From the NCBI RefSeq assembly GCF_002019645.1, contig NZ_KV917374.1, positions 3,236,696 through 3,300,695 of the forward strand: DNA of 64,000 bases. The letters are read 5' to 3'. Below are positions 53,710-61,792 of this stretch, piece after piece. The notes under the pieces were generated by a model. The model had not been told where the DNA came from. It did no database searches and worked only from the letters and a program-made list of their open reading frames with translations. A program made the position numbers and the translations under genes. This stretch comes from Litchfieldia alkalitelluris. Lineage in GTDB: Bacteria; Bacillota; Bacilli; Bacillales; Bacillaceae_L. The number at the start of each line of letters is the position of its first letter. Positions within the stretch are counted from its first letter, which is position 1.

Positions 53710-53736
53710 GCGCCCTAGCATGGGTGCTTTTTTTAC
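53710..53736 (+). terminator. Terminator of tRNA-Sec
   Basis: GCGCCC and GGGTGC around TAGCAT, followed by a run of Ts. Confidence 0.8.
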
Positions 53737-53878
53737 TTGAAAAAACTTCTCTCTCTAGTAATGGTTTGTAGGCGCTATAAAAATCAAGCTTCATGTTATT
53801 TGTAATGTTTAAAAAATTATCTTTTAAGTAATTCTCCTAATGTAATATAATGGATATAAAATACACAGGAGGAATTTT

Positions 53879-54256
53879 ATGGGATTATTAGATGGATTAA
53901 TGGGTAACGCCTCTGAAGCCGATATAAAGGAAGTTTCAAAAGATTTAGAGTTAATTTTAACTGATAACGAACGAGTAGAGAAAGCATTCAAGTTAATTCG
54001 CGATTTAATTGTTTTCACAGATAAACGACTAATTCTTATTGATAAACAAGGTGTAACTGGTAAAAAGGTTGAATACCATTCCATCCCCTATCGTTCTGTT
54101 ACTCACTTTAGTGTGGAAACAGCCGGCACTTTCGACCTAGATGCAGAACTTAAGATATGGATTTCCAGCACTACACAGCCGGTCGCAAAACAATTTAAAA
54201 AAGACAAAAATATTTATGACGTACAAAAAGCATTAGCTTCATACATACTCAAATAA
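53879..54256 (+). CDS. Bacterial PH-domain protein
   Basis: 125 residues of the bPH-like family: MGLLDGLMGNASEADIKEVSKDLELILTDNERVEKAFKLIRDLIVFTDKRLILIDKQG, then VEYHSIPYRSVTHFSVETAG. The DLIVFTDKRLI..D..G pattern is the shared core of bacterial pleckstrin-homology proteins. Cytosolic; binding target unknown. AGGAGG precedes the ATG and a clean terminator follows. Confidence 0.85.
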   Translation: MGLLDGLMGNASEADIKEVSKDLELILTDNERVEKAFKLIRDLIVFTDKRLILIDKQGVTGKKVEYHSIPYRSVTHFSVETAGTFDLDAELKIWISSTTQPVAKQFKKDKNIYDVQKALASYILK

Positions 54257-54263
54257 TCAAAAT

Positions 54264-54291
54264 GCTCTCCTATATCGGAGGGCTTTTTTTA
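54264..54291 (+). terminator. Terminator of the PH-domain gene
   Basis: GCTCTCC and GGAGGGC around TATATC with seven Ts. Confidence 0.9.
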
Positions 54292-54475
54292 TTAAATTTA
54301 TTGCCCTTTATAAACTACTCCATCCCTCGCATTATCCGTGGAACGAATCAGAGAGCATCACTTTCATCCATTATATGTTTTAAAGGACAAACAACCACCT
54401 CGTCTACTCACCAAATTAGGTATACGCACATATCGTATCTTAATCCTGAGTTTTTGTACTAAAGGAGGATATGAT

Positions 54476-55894
54476 ATGACACTAACGCTCGCTCATTGGT
54501 TATATGGTATTGTCACAGTCATTATTATTCTGACTATGATTTTTAGAAAAGGAATTGTATTACCAACACTTTTAGGTACTTTTCTGATTGCTTGGATTTA
54601 CCAAGGTAGTATAGTAAGTGGTTTCACAGCTGTGTTTAATGCCAATTTAACAGCTGCCAAAGAGTTATTTAGTATATTTCTAATTATTACATTTATGGTT
54701 GCCTTGCTTCAGTCTTTAAAGGACTTGGGAGCAGATCGGCAAATGATCTCACCTATTCAAAAAATAATGACGAATGGACATATTGCATACTTTGTTTTAA
54801 TAATTGTGACCTATGTAATATCACTATTCTTCTGGCCCACTCCTGCGGTGCCTTTAATTTGTGCATTATTGGTACCCGCTGCAGTTCGAGCAGGTTTACC
54901 AGTCATGGCTGCAGCAATGGCTGTTTCACTTGCAGGTCAAGGAATGGCCCTGTCCTCAGATTACGTTATGCAAATTGCACCAAGCTTGTCGGCTAAATCA
55001 GGTGGTTTAGACCAAGCGGCAGTCGCCGATAAGGCATTAGTGCTTTCTCTCATTTCTGGTATAACAGCCATTCTAATCGGCTATCTTGCTACGAGAAAAA
55101 AAATGCGAAAAGCTGATGATTCAGTGGTTGAAAAGGAATTAGAAGCAATTCAAGGAAAGCAAAAAGAAAGCGATCAAACAATTAGCAAGCCAGGATGGAG
55201 CAAATTATTTGCTGTCTTGGTTCCACTGTCCATGCTAGCAGTAATTGTGTATATGATATTCACGAAGGTTAGTGTTGGTAGAATGGGAGGATTTGAAGGT
55301 AGTGATGGTGCTGCTTTTATTGGGGGAGTTACAGTCTTACTTCTCAGCTTAGCCACGATTTCTTATGGAAAAATTCATGCCTTAAATCGAATTAGTGATC
55401 ATATAACGGAAGGATTCGTATTTGCCTTTAAGGCAATGGGGCCTGTTATACCAATCGCAGGATTTTTCTTCTTAGGAAGTAGTGATTTTTCAGCTAGCAT
55501 TTTATCAATTGATTCAAATGAAAGTCCTGCTTTCTTATTTGACCTAGTTCAGGCTTCACAAGCATACATTCCAAATAACTCCTTCATTTCAGCATTCGGG
55601 ATATTAATCATTGGGATTATCACAGGATTAGATGGTTCAGGATTTTCCGGTTTACCATTAACAGGTTCATTATCAAGTGCACTTTCATCCGGTTCCATCG
55701 ACCCAACCACTTTAGCAGCTATTGGGCAAATGGGCTCTATTTGGACCGGTGGCGGAACATTGATTGCATGGTCATCTTTAGTAGCTGTTGCAGGACTATG
55801 CGGAATTTCAGTAATGGAACTTGTCAGGAAAAACTTCTGGCCAGTAATCATTGGGTTGATGATTTCAACCTTTGCAGCGTTACTCATTTGGTAA
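54476..55894 (+). CDS. Ion-transporter-superfamily permease, substrate unknown
   Basis: About 472 residues from ATG 54476 (MTLTLAHWLYGIVTVIIILTM), preceded by AAAGGAGG; the frame upstream to 54338 is not coding-like. About twelve membrane helices in two halves, with repeated hairpin-like segments such as FFWPTPAVPLICALLVPAA and GLDGSGFSGLPLTGSLSS. This two-repeat layout suits the IT/GntP group of carboxylate or cation transporters. No neighbouring catabolic genes reveal the substrate. Monocistronic. Confidence 0.72.
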   Translation: MTLTLAHWLYGIVTVIIILTMIFRKGIVLPTLLGTFLIAWIYQGSIVSGFTAVFNANLTAAKELFSIFLIITFMVALLQSLKDLGADRQMISPIQKIMTNGHIAYFVLIIVTYVISLFFWPTPAVPLICALLVPAAVRAGLPVMAAAMAVSLAGQGMALSSDYVMQIAPSLSAKSGGLDQAAVADKALVLSLISGITAILIGYLATRKKMRKADDSVVEKELEAIQGKQKESDQTISKPGWSKLFAVLVPLSMLAVIVYMIFTKVSVGRMGGFEGSDGAAFIGGVTVLLLSLATISYGKIHALNRISDHITEGFVFAFKAMGPVIPIAGFFFLGSSDFSASILSIDSNESPAFLFDLVQASQAYIPNNSFISAFGILIIGIITGLDGSGFSGLPLTGSLSSALSSGSIDPTTLAAIGQMGSIWTGGGTLIAWSSLVAVAGLCGISVMELVRKNFWPVIIGLMISTFAALLIW

Positions 55895-55905
55895 AATACA
55901 CAAGA

Positions 55906-55942
55906 TCAGCACCTGAATTACACATTCCAGGTGCTGTTCTAT
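55906..55942 (+). terminator. Terminator of the permease gene
   Basis: CAGCACCTG and CAGGTGCTG around AATTACACATTC, then TTCTATT. Confidence 0.8.
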
Positions 55943-56135
55943 TACATTTTCAACAATGATTTTATCATTTTGCCCCAAAATGGCTGTAGAGACTTGAGTA
56001 AGCCACTTAATAAAACATCTAATTATTACATAAACCTCGATAACAAAAACTTATGTTAAGACATAAAATCAACTACATTTCATTTTGGAAATTGATAGAA
56101 TAAAATAGGTTTATACAATATTAGGAGGTTAAGAG

Positions 56136-56504
56136 ATGACCTTTCAATTCTTGTCAATTGACCATATACAACTAGCTGCACCAAAGGGATCAGAGGATAT
56201 AGCTAGGGAATTTTTCGGTGGCATATTAGGGTTTATTGAAATTGAAAAACCTGAAGAACTAAAAAAACGTGGTGGAGTATGGTTTGGCTTTGAGGGATAT
56301 CAAATACATATTGGGATTGAAGATCCCTTCACTCCAGCTAAAAAAGCCCATCCTGCATTTAGAATTAGAAATATCGAAGAGCTTAAGGCCCATTTATTAC
56401 TCAATAATATTGAGATAATTGAAGACGACAAGCTACCTGGAGCAAATCGAATATACATTCATGATCCATTTGGAAATCGGATTGAAGTACTAGAAAAGAT
56501 GTAG
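56136..56504 (+). CDS. VOC/glyoxalase-fold protein
   Basis: 122 residues: FLSIDHIQLAAPKGSEDIAREFFGGILGF, GVWFGFEGYQIHIGIE and NRIYIHDPFGNRIEVLE. His in DHIQLA, His in QIHIG and Glu in RIEVLE are placed like metal ligands of this fold. AGGAGG precedes the ATG. Substrate unknown; resembles the Bacillus glyoxalase-like short proteins. Monocistronic, terminator follows. Confidence 0.82.
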   Translation: MTFQFLSIDHIQLAAPKGSEDIAREFFGGILGFIEIEKPEELKKRGGVWFGFEGYQIHIGIEDPFTPAKKAHPAFRIRNIEELKAHLLLNNIEIIEDDKLPGANRIYIHDPFGNRIEVLEKM

Positions 56505-56518
56505 CTACCTATATACAC

Positions 56519-56553
56519 TTTTAGTCCACTTACCCAAAGTGGACTAAAGTATT
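56519..56553. terminator. Bidirectional terminator
   Basis: TTTAGTCCACTT and AAGTGGACTAAA around CCCA with T- and A-rich flanks, between convergent genes. Confidence 0.85.
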
Positions 56554-56555
56554 TT

Positions 56556-56843
56556 CTATTCATCATGTTTTGGATATTTACCAACTAGATAAATTGCACT
56601 AATAATTCGTTTATTTACCCATTTAAGATTCTCAGATGTATTTAATCTCTGAAAAACATTGTCTCTTCCATCAGCAGTTGTTACATAATGACTTGGAAGA
56701 CTATTTAAACTTAGTGCAATAATATCAGTACGACATTTTTCACACTTACAAAAAACCTGAAAATCTGGACCAAGCATTTGAACAGTCACCAAAGATTCCA
56801 CTAATTCTTCCATTACATTATGATATTTTTTACTCACATTCAT
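56556..56843 (-). CDS. ComFB-family protein
   Basis: 95 residues: MNVSKKYHNVMEELVESLV, then CKCEKCRTDIIALSLNSLPSHYVTT. The CxCxxC zinc motif followed by DIIALxLNxLPxHYV is the ComFB signature. In B. subtilis comFB lies in the comF operon; here no comFA or comFC is adjacent, so this is a stand-alone paralogue. Recent work, as I recall, links the family to cyclic dinucleotide binding; that role here is inference. Confidence 0.8.
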   Translation of the reverse strand: MNVSKKYHNVMEELVESLVTVQMLGPDFQVFCKCEKCRTDIIALSLNSLPSHYVTTADGRDNVFQRLNTSENLKWVNKRIISAIYLVGKYPKHDE

Positions 56844-56926
56844 TCTCTCTTTCTTGTTCGGTGATTACATTAGAAGTTTAAACTAATTATATCCCAATCG
56901 AAGGATTATACAATAAGAATCACTTC

Positions 56927-57352
56927 CTATATTGCAGTCAAGATAACACCTATTGCGATTAAGGCTATTCCAATCCCATTAAGGAATGATATCTTTTCTC
57001 CAAGAAATACAATTGCAGCAATAGTTGCAATGACTACACTTAACTTATCAATAGGTGCAACCTGAGACACTTTCCCAAGCTTTAAAGCCATAAAATAAAA
57101 TAGCCATGATGTCGCCCCTGCTACTCCGCTTAGTATAATAAATAAAAATGTTTTCTTTTCGGCAATAATCGTTGGAATCTTTGACAGATTACCTTCAAAC
57201 GCTACTACTCCTACTAAAAATATAGCCATAATGATTGCCCTTATTGCCGTCGCAGTATTGGCATCAATATTTTGTAACCCAATTTTCCCAAAAATACTTA
57301 CTAGTGCAGCGGAAGCAGCAGCGAGGAGAGCAAATAAAAGCCATAATGCCAT
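56927..57352 (-). CDS. EamA-domain transporter (single domain)
   Basis: 141 residues from ATG 57352 (MALWLLFALLAAASAALVSIFG), with AAAGGGTG upstream. A single EamA repeat of five membrane helices: GLQNIDANTATAIRAIIMA, WLFYFMALKLGKVSQVAPIDKLSVVIATIAAIVFLGE. The family usually works as ten-helix proteins, so this half-size form should act as a dimer. Substrate unknown. Located just downstream of the ger operon. Confidence 0.82.
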   Translation of the reverse strand: MALWLLFALLAAASAALVSIFGKIGLQNIDANTATAIRAIIMAIFLVGVVAFEGNLSKIPTIIAEKKTFLFIILSGVAGATSWLFYFMALKLGKVSQVAPIDKLSVVIATIAAIVFLGEKISFLNGIGIALIAIGVILTAI

Positions 57353-57370
57353 ATTAATCACCCTTTATTC

Positions 57371-58474
57371 TTAATTCGAGGTAATAATTCCTGTTCCCTC
57401 TATTTTTGCTTCTACATTTACATTGATTTGCAATTTTGGATATAGTTCAAGCCATTTCTTGTATTTTGCACTTTCTTCACCAGAATGTGTGGCCCGGTAT
57501 CTTAAACCAAATCCTAGTGGATCTACCTTTTCTTCTTGAAACTTAAGAATAAGGTCTTTTACTCTTTTGGTTGACGCTTTTGACACAAGTTTTTCATATC
57601 TATTTAATGTTTTTAGATCAATCATATTCTGTGATTCTTCAACAATACCACTTAACTTTATATTAATTTGCAAAGAGGGCTCATCCTGATTTTTTACATC
57701 CACCTTAAAATTTGAAGAAAGGCTTTGTACACTTATTAAAAACTTTTCGTCCTCTTCATCAACTAAAATATCAGTTTTATCATAGCCCTTATCTAGGATA
57801 TTAAAGGTTTTGGTTTCGTCCTTATTCAGCCTTAACTTCTCTTTACCTTCTTCTAGGATTACTAATCGATTTATCATGAATAGCTTTTCCTTTCCCATTT
57901 CTACAATCGGTAACACAGGGTTTATCCCTGATTCATTTAAGTCACGGATAAATTTAAATAAAAAAACCGAAGTAATATATGGGGTTTCTGTTCCTTGGTC
58001 ACCGAACGCTAGAAGCAGTGCATTTGAAGGCAGTCTTTCAGAGTCTGGTTTTAATTCTAATACTGCTTTTGCTGTCGGGCTGCCTAAAGTGACCCAAGCA
58101 ACATTTTGAATGTCACGCCTTCTAACAAACCAATCCATCGTTTCCTTAATGTCTTTTTCAAATAACTCCTCACCTAACACGATTGTTTTTGCATGTCCAA
58201 AATCAAGTTCTTTGTCGACTCGTGATTTCATTATCCTGACCGCTTCAGTAATAGAGTTAGCTTCCTCTGAAATGAGGATAAACTTTTTTGCGCCCATTTT
58301 AGGTTCAGCTTCTGGAATAGCTAATTTTAGAAGGACATTATATTTAAAGTTATCGTTTTCAGGCTTATCAATTCCGATAGAAACAACAAAAAAACGTTTA
58401 TCGATATCCTTAAACCCACATCCTACTAGCAATAAAATAAAAAATAAGGGGAGCATGATTTTTAAGAACCTCAT
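57371..58474 (-). CDS. Ger(x)C-type spore germination lipoprotein
   Basis: 367 residues. Lipoprotein signal MRFLKIMLPLFFILLLVGCG with lipobox LVGC, then the GerAC/GerKC domains: DKRFFVVSIGIDKP, DFGHAKTIVLGEELFEKDI, MDWFVRRRDIQNVAWV and LLAFGDQGTETPY. C subunit of a GerA-type germinant receptor in the inner spore membrane. Its ATG overlaps the B-subunit stop by four bases. AGGAGG lies just before it. Confidence 0.92.
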   Translation of the reverse strand: MRFLKIMLPLFFILLLVGCGFKDIDKRFFVVSIGIDKPENDNFKYNVLLKLAIPEAEPKMGAKKFILISEEANSITEAVRIMKSRVDKELDFGHAKTIVLGEELFEKDIKETMDWFVRRRDIQNVAWVTLGSPTAKAVLELKPDSERLPSNALLLAFGDQGTETPYITSVFLFKFIRDLNESGINPVLPIVEMGKEKLFMINRLVILEEGKEKLRLNKDETKTFNILDKGYDKTDILVDEEDEKFLISVQSLSSNFKVDVKNQDEPSLQINIKLSGIVEESQNMIDLKTLNRYEKLVSKASTKRVKDLILKFQEEKVDPLGFGLRYRATHSGEESAKYKKWLELYPKLQINVNVEAKIEGTGIITSN

Positions 58475-59550
58475 TTGTTAAGCCTCCTAATCAACCAAAA
58501 CAACATAAAATTCATACATAATATTGCAGGAATTAAGCTATCGAACCATCTACTAGCCGTAAATAAAATGGTTCTTTCATTTGTTAAGTATTGAATTAAC
58601 ACCGAAACTCCGGCAAATCCGATAATAATGATAAAGGGGGTTATATTTATCTTCTTTTTTGTCATTTTAGGAATGAGTTTTTCTATCCATTTCAAAGATA
58701 CATGCCAGTGAATCATAATACTTAAGAGAGAAATACCAATATATAAGACCAAAAAAATAAATAAAACCCTTTCGATTACACCAAATTCGATTCTCATTGA
58801 ATCAACCGTTGATATCCAAGGAAATGAATATGTTTTGGACATTTCTAAGCCATTTAAACCGATTGGAACGGCAACTGTTGTAAAAAGTGTGAATAACCCG
58901 GCAAGAGGTACTATCCAAAGCCATTTAAGTTGAAGTTTAGTAATATATTTATTAAAAACATTCAAATTTAAAAAACCTAGAAAAATATAAAGTCCAGCAG
59001 ATAACGTTGTCCACGAAGGTAATTCCCAAAAATGTGTAAATACAATTCTTACATAATCCCAATTAAAATAGTCATGTACGTAGGCTTTTAGAAAAATCAT
59101 TATCATTAAAGGAATATTTATTATTAATACGATCTCTAATACAAATAAGAGTGACTTAGAATCGAGTAAGACTCCCGCACAGATCACGAGTAAAAACATG
59201 AAAATTGTAACATTACTGCCCATTTCTGGATTTATAAACCTAGTTGAAATATCAACGAACACAATAAGTGTAATCAAACCAGCCATAAACCACATAACAC
59301 CATTCAGAAGCGAAAATAAGCCATTAAACCATCTTGGTGTATACCTCTCAACTAAGTCGGGCATACCTTGTGCCGGGAATTTTTTGAGCTGATACAAAAA
59401 CCAATACATCAATACTGTTCCAATGACAGTTGATAATATAATCCCCATGACCATTCCATTCGTTTGTTCACTCAACAAAATTCTTGGAACATAAGCAACA
59501 ACATTTGCAAGCATGTTTAGTACGATCAAGAAAAATAAATAACGACTCAC
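58471..59550 (-). CDS. GerB-type germinant receptor permease subunit
   Basis: 359 residues, about ten membrane helices, of the APC-like endospore germination permease family: MSRYLFFLIVLNMLANVVAYVPRILL, QGMPDLVERYTPRWF, WELPSWTTLSAGLYIFLGFLNL. The B subunit is thought to bind the germinant. Middle gene of the A-B-C operon; ten-base gap after the A gene and overlap with C. Confidence 0.9.
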   Translation of the reverse strand: MSRYLFFLIVLNMLANVVAYVPRILLSEQTNGMVMGIILSTVIGTVLMYWFLYQLKKFPAQGMPDLVERYTPRWFNGLFSLLNGVMWFMAGLITLIVFVDISTRFINPEMGSNVTIFMFLLVICAGVLLDSKSLLFVLEIVLIINIPLMIMIFLKAYVHDYFNWDYVRIVFTHFWELPSWTTLSAGLYIFLGFLNLNVFNKYITKLQLKWLWIVPLAGLFTLFTTVAVPIGLNGLEMSKTYSFPWISTVDSMRIEFGVIERVLFIFLVLYIGISLLSIMIHWHVSLKWIEKLIPKMTKKKINITPFIIIIGFAGVSVLIQYLTNERTILFTASRWFDSLIPAILCMNFMLFWLIRRLNK

Positions 59551-59560
59551 CCAAATCCCC

Positions 59561-60913
59561 CTATTCCTTACTTATATTTGTGGTTTCTGGATTTTCATCG
59601 TATCGTAGTCGAAAATAAGGTTCTTTGAAACTTTTTAGTCCAGCCAAATAAATAATTAAACCAAGAAACCCAACAATTAGTCCAATTATCCCTGTCAATG
59701 CTGTAATCGTTAATAATAAATACTTTACAACTCTCATTGAAAAACTCATTTCATTAATTGGAACAACAAAGTTAGATATAGCCACGGCCGCTACGATAAT
59801 AATCATAATATTTGATACAAGGCCTGCCTCTACAGCAGCCTGGCCCAATATTAATCCACCTACTGTAGTGGCAGTCGACCCGATGGTCTTTGGCAATCGA
59901 ATAGATGCTTCAACTAGTAACTCCATCATTAACAACATAAATAAAACTTCCACAAAGGAAGGATACGGAACTGCCAACCGACTACCAGCAATACTTAGCG
60001 TTAATTGTATGCGAAAAATCTCAGGATTAAAGGAAGATATTCCGATGTAAGCAGATGGGAGTAATAAACTGACAAATAAGCCTGTATACCTTAAAATCAC
60101 CAAAAATTTTGATACCCAATAGGGTTGGTATAAATCTTCCATTGATCTCATAAAATCAAAGAACACAGCGGGTACAACCATGACAAAAGGTGTGCCCGCA
60201 AGCATCAATACCACCTTTCCCTTAGCCAGGTTATAAACAATACGATCTGGTCTTTCTGTAATCATATATGTTGGAAAAAGCGTTTTTCCTCTTGTATCGA
60301 ATTCACGCTGTAATTCTCCTACAGATTGAATTGTCACATTTTTTATTTTTTTTAACCGTTTTTTTACCTCATTGACAATTTCCGACTTTGCTTTATCGTT
60401 GTCATATAGTAAAACTAAATCCATCTTGTCATTTTCTCCAACAGGATCACATTTTTCAACTACCAACGATGTTTGATGATATCTGGATCTAATTAAGTTA
60501 ATATTTGTAATTAAATCTTCACTTAAAGCATTTTGTGGACCTTGTATTGTCGTTTCAACACTTGCGTCTAATATTGCATTATTTGGATTTTTCCCCATAT
60601 TTAAGAGTAAGATTTCGTCTTCAATAAATAGTACAATATTTCCTCTAACAAGATCGTTAAGTGCCTTTTCTTTGTCTTCATATTCCTTGTAGCCTTCAAG
60701 ACTCTTCAAGTACGATTTAATAGAATCAGATTCAAAAAATGGCTTAACAACATCTCTTTGGATTTTTTCAGGATCACATAATGTTTTTATGTACAGTAGT
60801 TTTATCTTCAAATCTTTCTTTGGATGTATCAATTCCTGTGAAACAGAGTCAACACTATGATTAATTTTATTATCTATATATTGATAAATCTCTTCTAATT
60901 TACTTTCGTCCAT
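59561..60913 (-). CDS. GerA-type germinant receptor A subunit
   Basis: 450 residues from ATG 60913 (MDESKLEEIYQYIDNKI), with GGGAGG upstream; the open frame begins at 60991 without a ribosome site. N-terminal hydrophilic domain (LYIKTLCDPEKIQRDV, LDASVETTIQGPQNALSEDLITNINLIRSRY), then membrane helices with ITERPDRIVYNLAKGKVVLMLAGTPFVMVVP and NEMSFSMRVVKYLLL. First gene of the receptor operon. The germinant cannot be inferred. Confidence 0.92.
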   Translation of the reverse strand: MDESKLEEIYQYIDNKINHSVDSVSQELIHPKKDLKIKLLYIKTLCDPEKIQRDVVKPFFESDSIKSYLKSLEGYKEYEDKEKALNDLVRGNIVLFIEDEILLLNMGKNPNNAILDASVETTIQGPQNALSEDLITNINLIRSRYHQTSLVVEKCDPVGENDKMDLVLLYDNDKAKSEIVNEVKKRLKKIKNVTIQSVGELQREFDTRGKTLFPTYMITERPDRIVYNLAKGKVVLMLAGTPFVMVVPAVFFDFMRSMEDLYQPYWVSKFLVILRYTGLFVSLLLPSAYIGISSFNPEIFRIQLTLSIAGSRLAVPYPSFVEVLFMLLMMELLVEASIRLPKTIGSTATTVGGLILGQAAVEAGLVSNIMIIIVAAVAISNFVVPINEMSFSMRVVKYLLLTITALTGIIGLIVGFLGLIIYLAGLKSFKEPYFRLRYDENPETTNISKE

Positions 60914-61058
60914 GATTAACCTCCCATGGTCTATCATATCGCTTAGCTTTACCTTGGAATTACTTAACAATACATGCAAAGCTTTCAACAATATATTTAC
61001 ATACTACTTACAATTTTCGCACCATGGAGTATGAAAATAGTGCATTCACCTAGTGTGG

Positions 61059-61175
61059 ATTGAGCGGAGAGCCACTTGACTTCTGCGGGATTCAGTGGTC
61101 TCGTGAGACCCCGCAGGAGCCATAAAGCGACGAGGCTCACGGACCACCCGGCGGAAAGCAAGTGGATCGCAGCTC
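61059..61175. repeat. Palindromic Bacillaceae intergenic repeat
   Basis: Outer arms CCACTTGACTTCTGC (61072-61086) and GCGGAAAGCAAGTGG (61151-61165); inside are GGTCTCGTGAGACC and CCCGCAGGAGC with GAGGCTCACGG. This GC-rich composite hairpin in AT-rich DNA resembles an element I remember as very common between genes in Bacillus relatives. Function unknown. Confidence 0.7.
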
Positions 61176-61297
61176 ATGGGACTCTACATCCTTAGTTATT
61201 TTCAGGGTAACCAACTATTCACACTGATTATTTAGATAAAATTGTATAAATCACCAGAAAAAGGAAAATATGTTACTAAATGACGGGAGGTGTAAAA

Positions 61298-61471
61298 ATG
61301 GAAGTGAATATGAGTGCCCAGGAAGTTCTTATGAACATCCAACAATTGCGCAATGGTGGATCTAATCTAAATAAAAAAAGTATAAAAAAAACAAATCCAC
61401 AATTAATGAGAAATGCTCTACATTATTTCTCTGATTGGACTAGTGCTGTAGAAAAAAGCAACTCGTTGTAA
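61298..61471 (+). CDS. Small protein, 57 residues
   Basis: ATG 61298 follows GGGAGGTG: MEVNMSAQEVLMNIQQLRNG, then NLNKKSIKKTNPQLMRNALHYF. Basic, with no signal peptide or membrane helix. The strong ribosome site supports expression; family not recognised. From 61472 to 61792 I see only AT-rich DNA without a gene. Confidence 0.5.
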   Translation: MEVNMSAQEVLMNIQQLRNGGSNLNKKSIKKTNPQLMRNALHYFSDWTSAVEKSNSL

Positions 61472-61792
61472 CTCGTCCTACATAGGAAGAAGCTGACAGT
61501 AAGTTGAGGCTATTATCTCACAGGAAAAGTTGTTATTTTATTATACTTATACATACTAGAGCATTAATTTATTAGTCAGCTACCCAAGCTTTTTAGTGCC
61601 TCCTTACTCTCTCCTTTTAGTTCTTAAAATCAAAAAATGAGCAAACAGAAATTACACTTTTTTATTTTAGATTCGGCTAGAAAACCTTTAAATGGCAATA
61701 ATAAAGATAAGTCTATCTATGAAACAAAGGAGATAGACACAAACCATGTTTAGTCATATAGATAAGAGCTATTTAAAAGGAGATTTTTCTTA

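Noticed and set aside
53549-53794. Minus-strand open frame across tRNA-Sec
   Set aside because: It covers the tRNA and its terminator; its composition is explained by the RNA gene.
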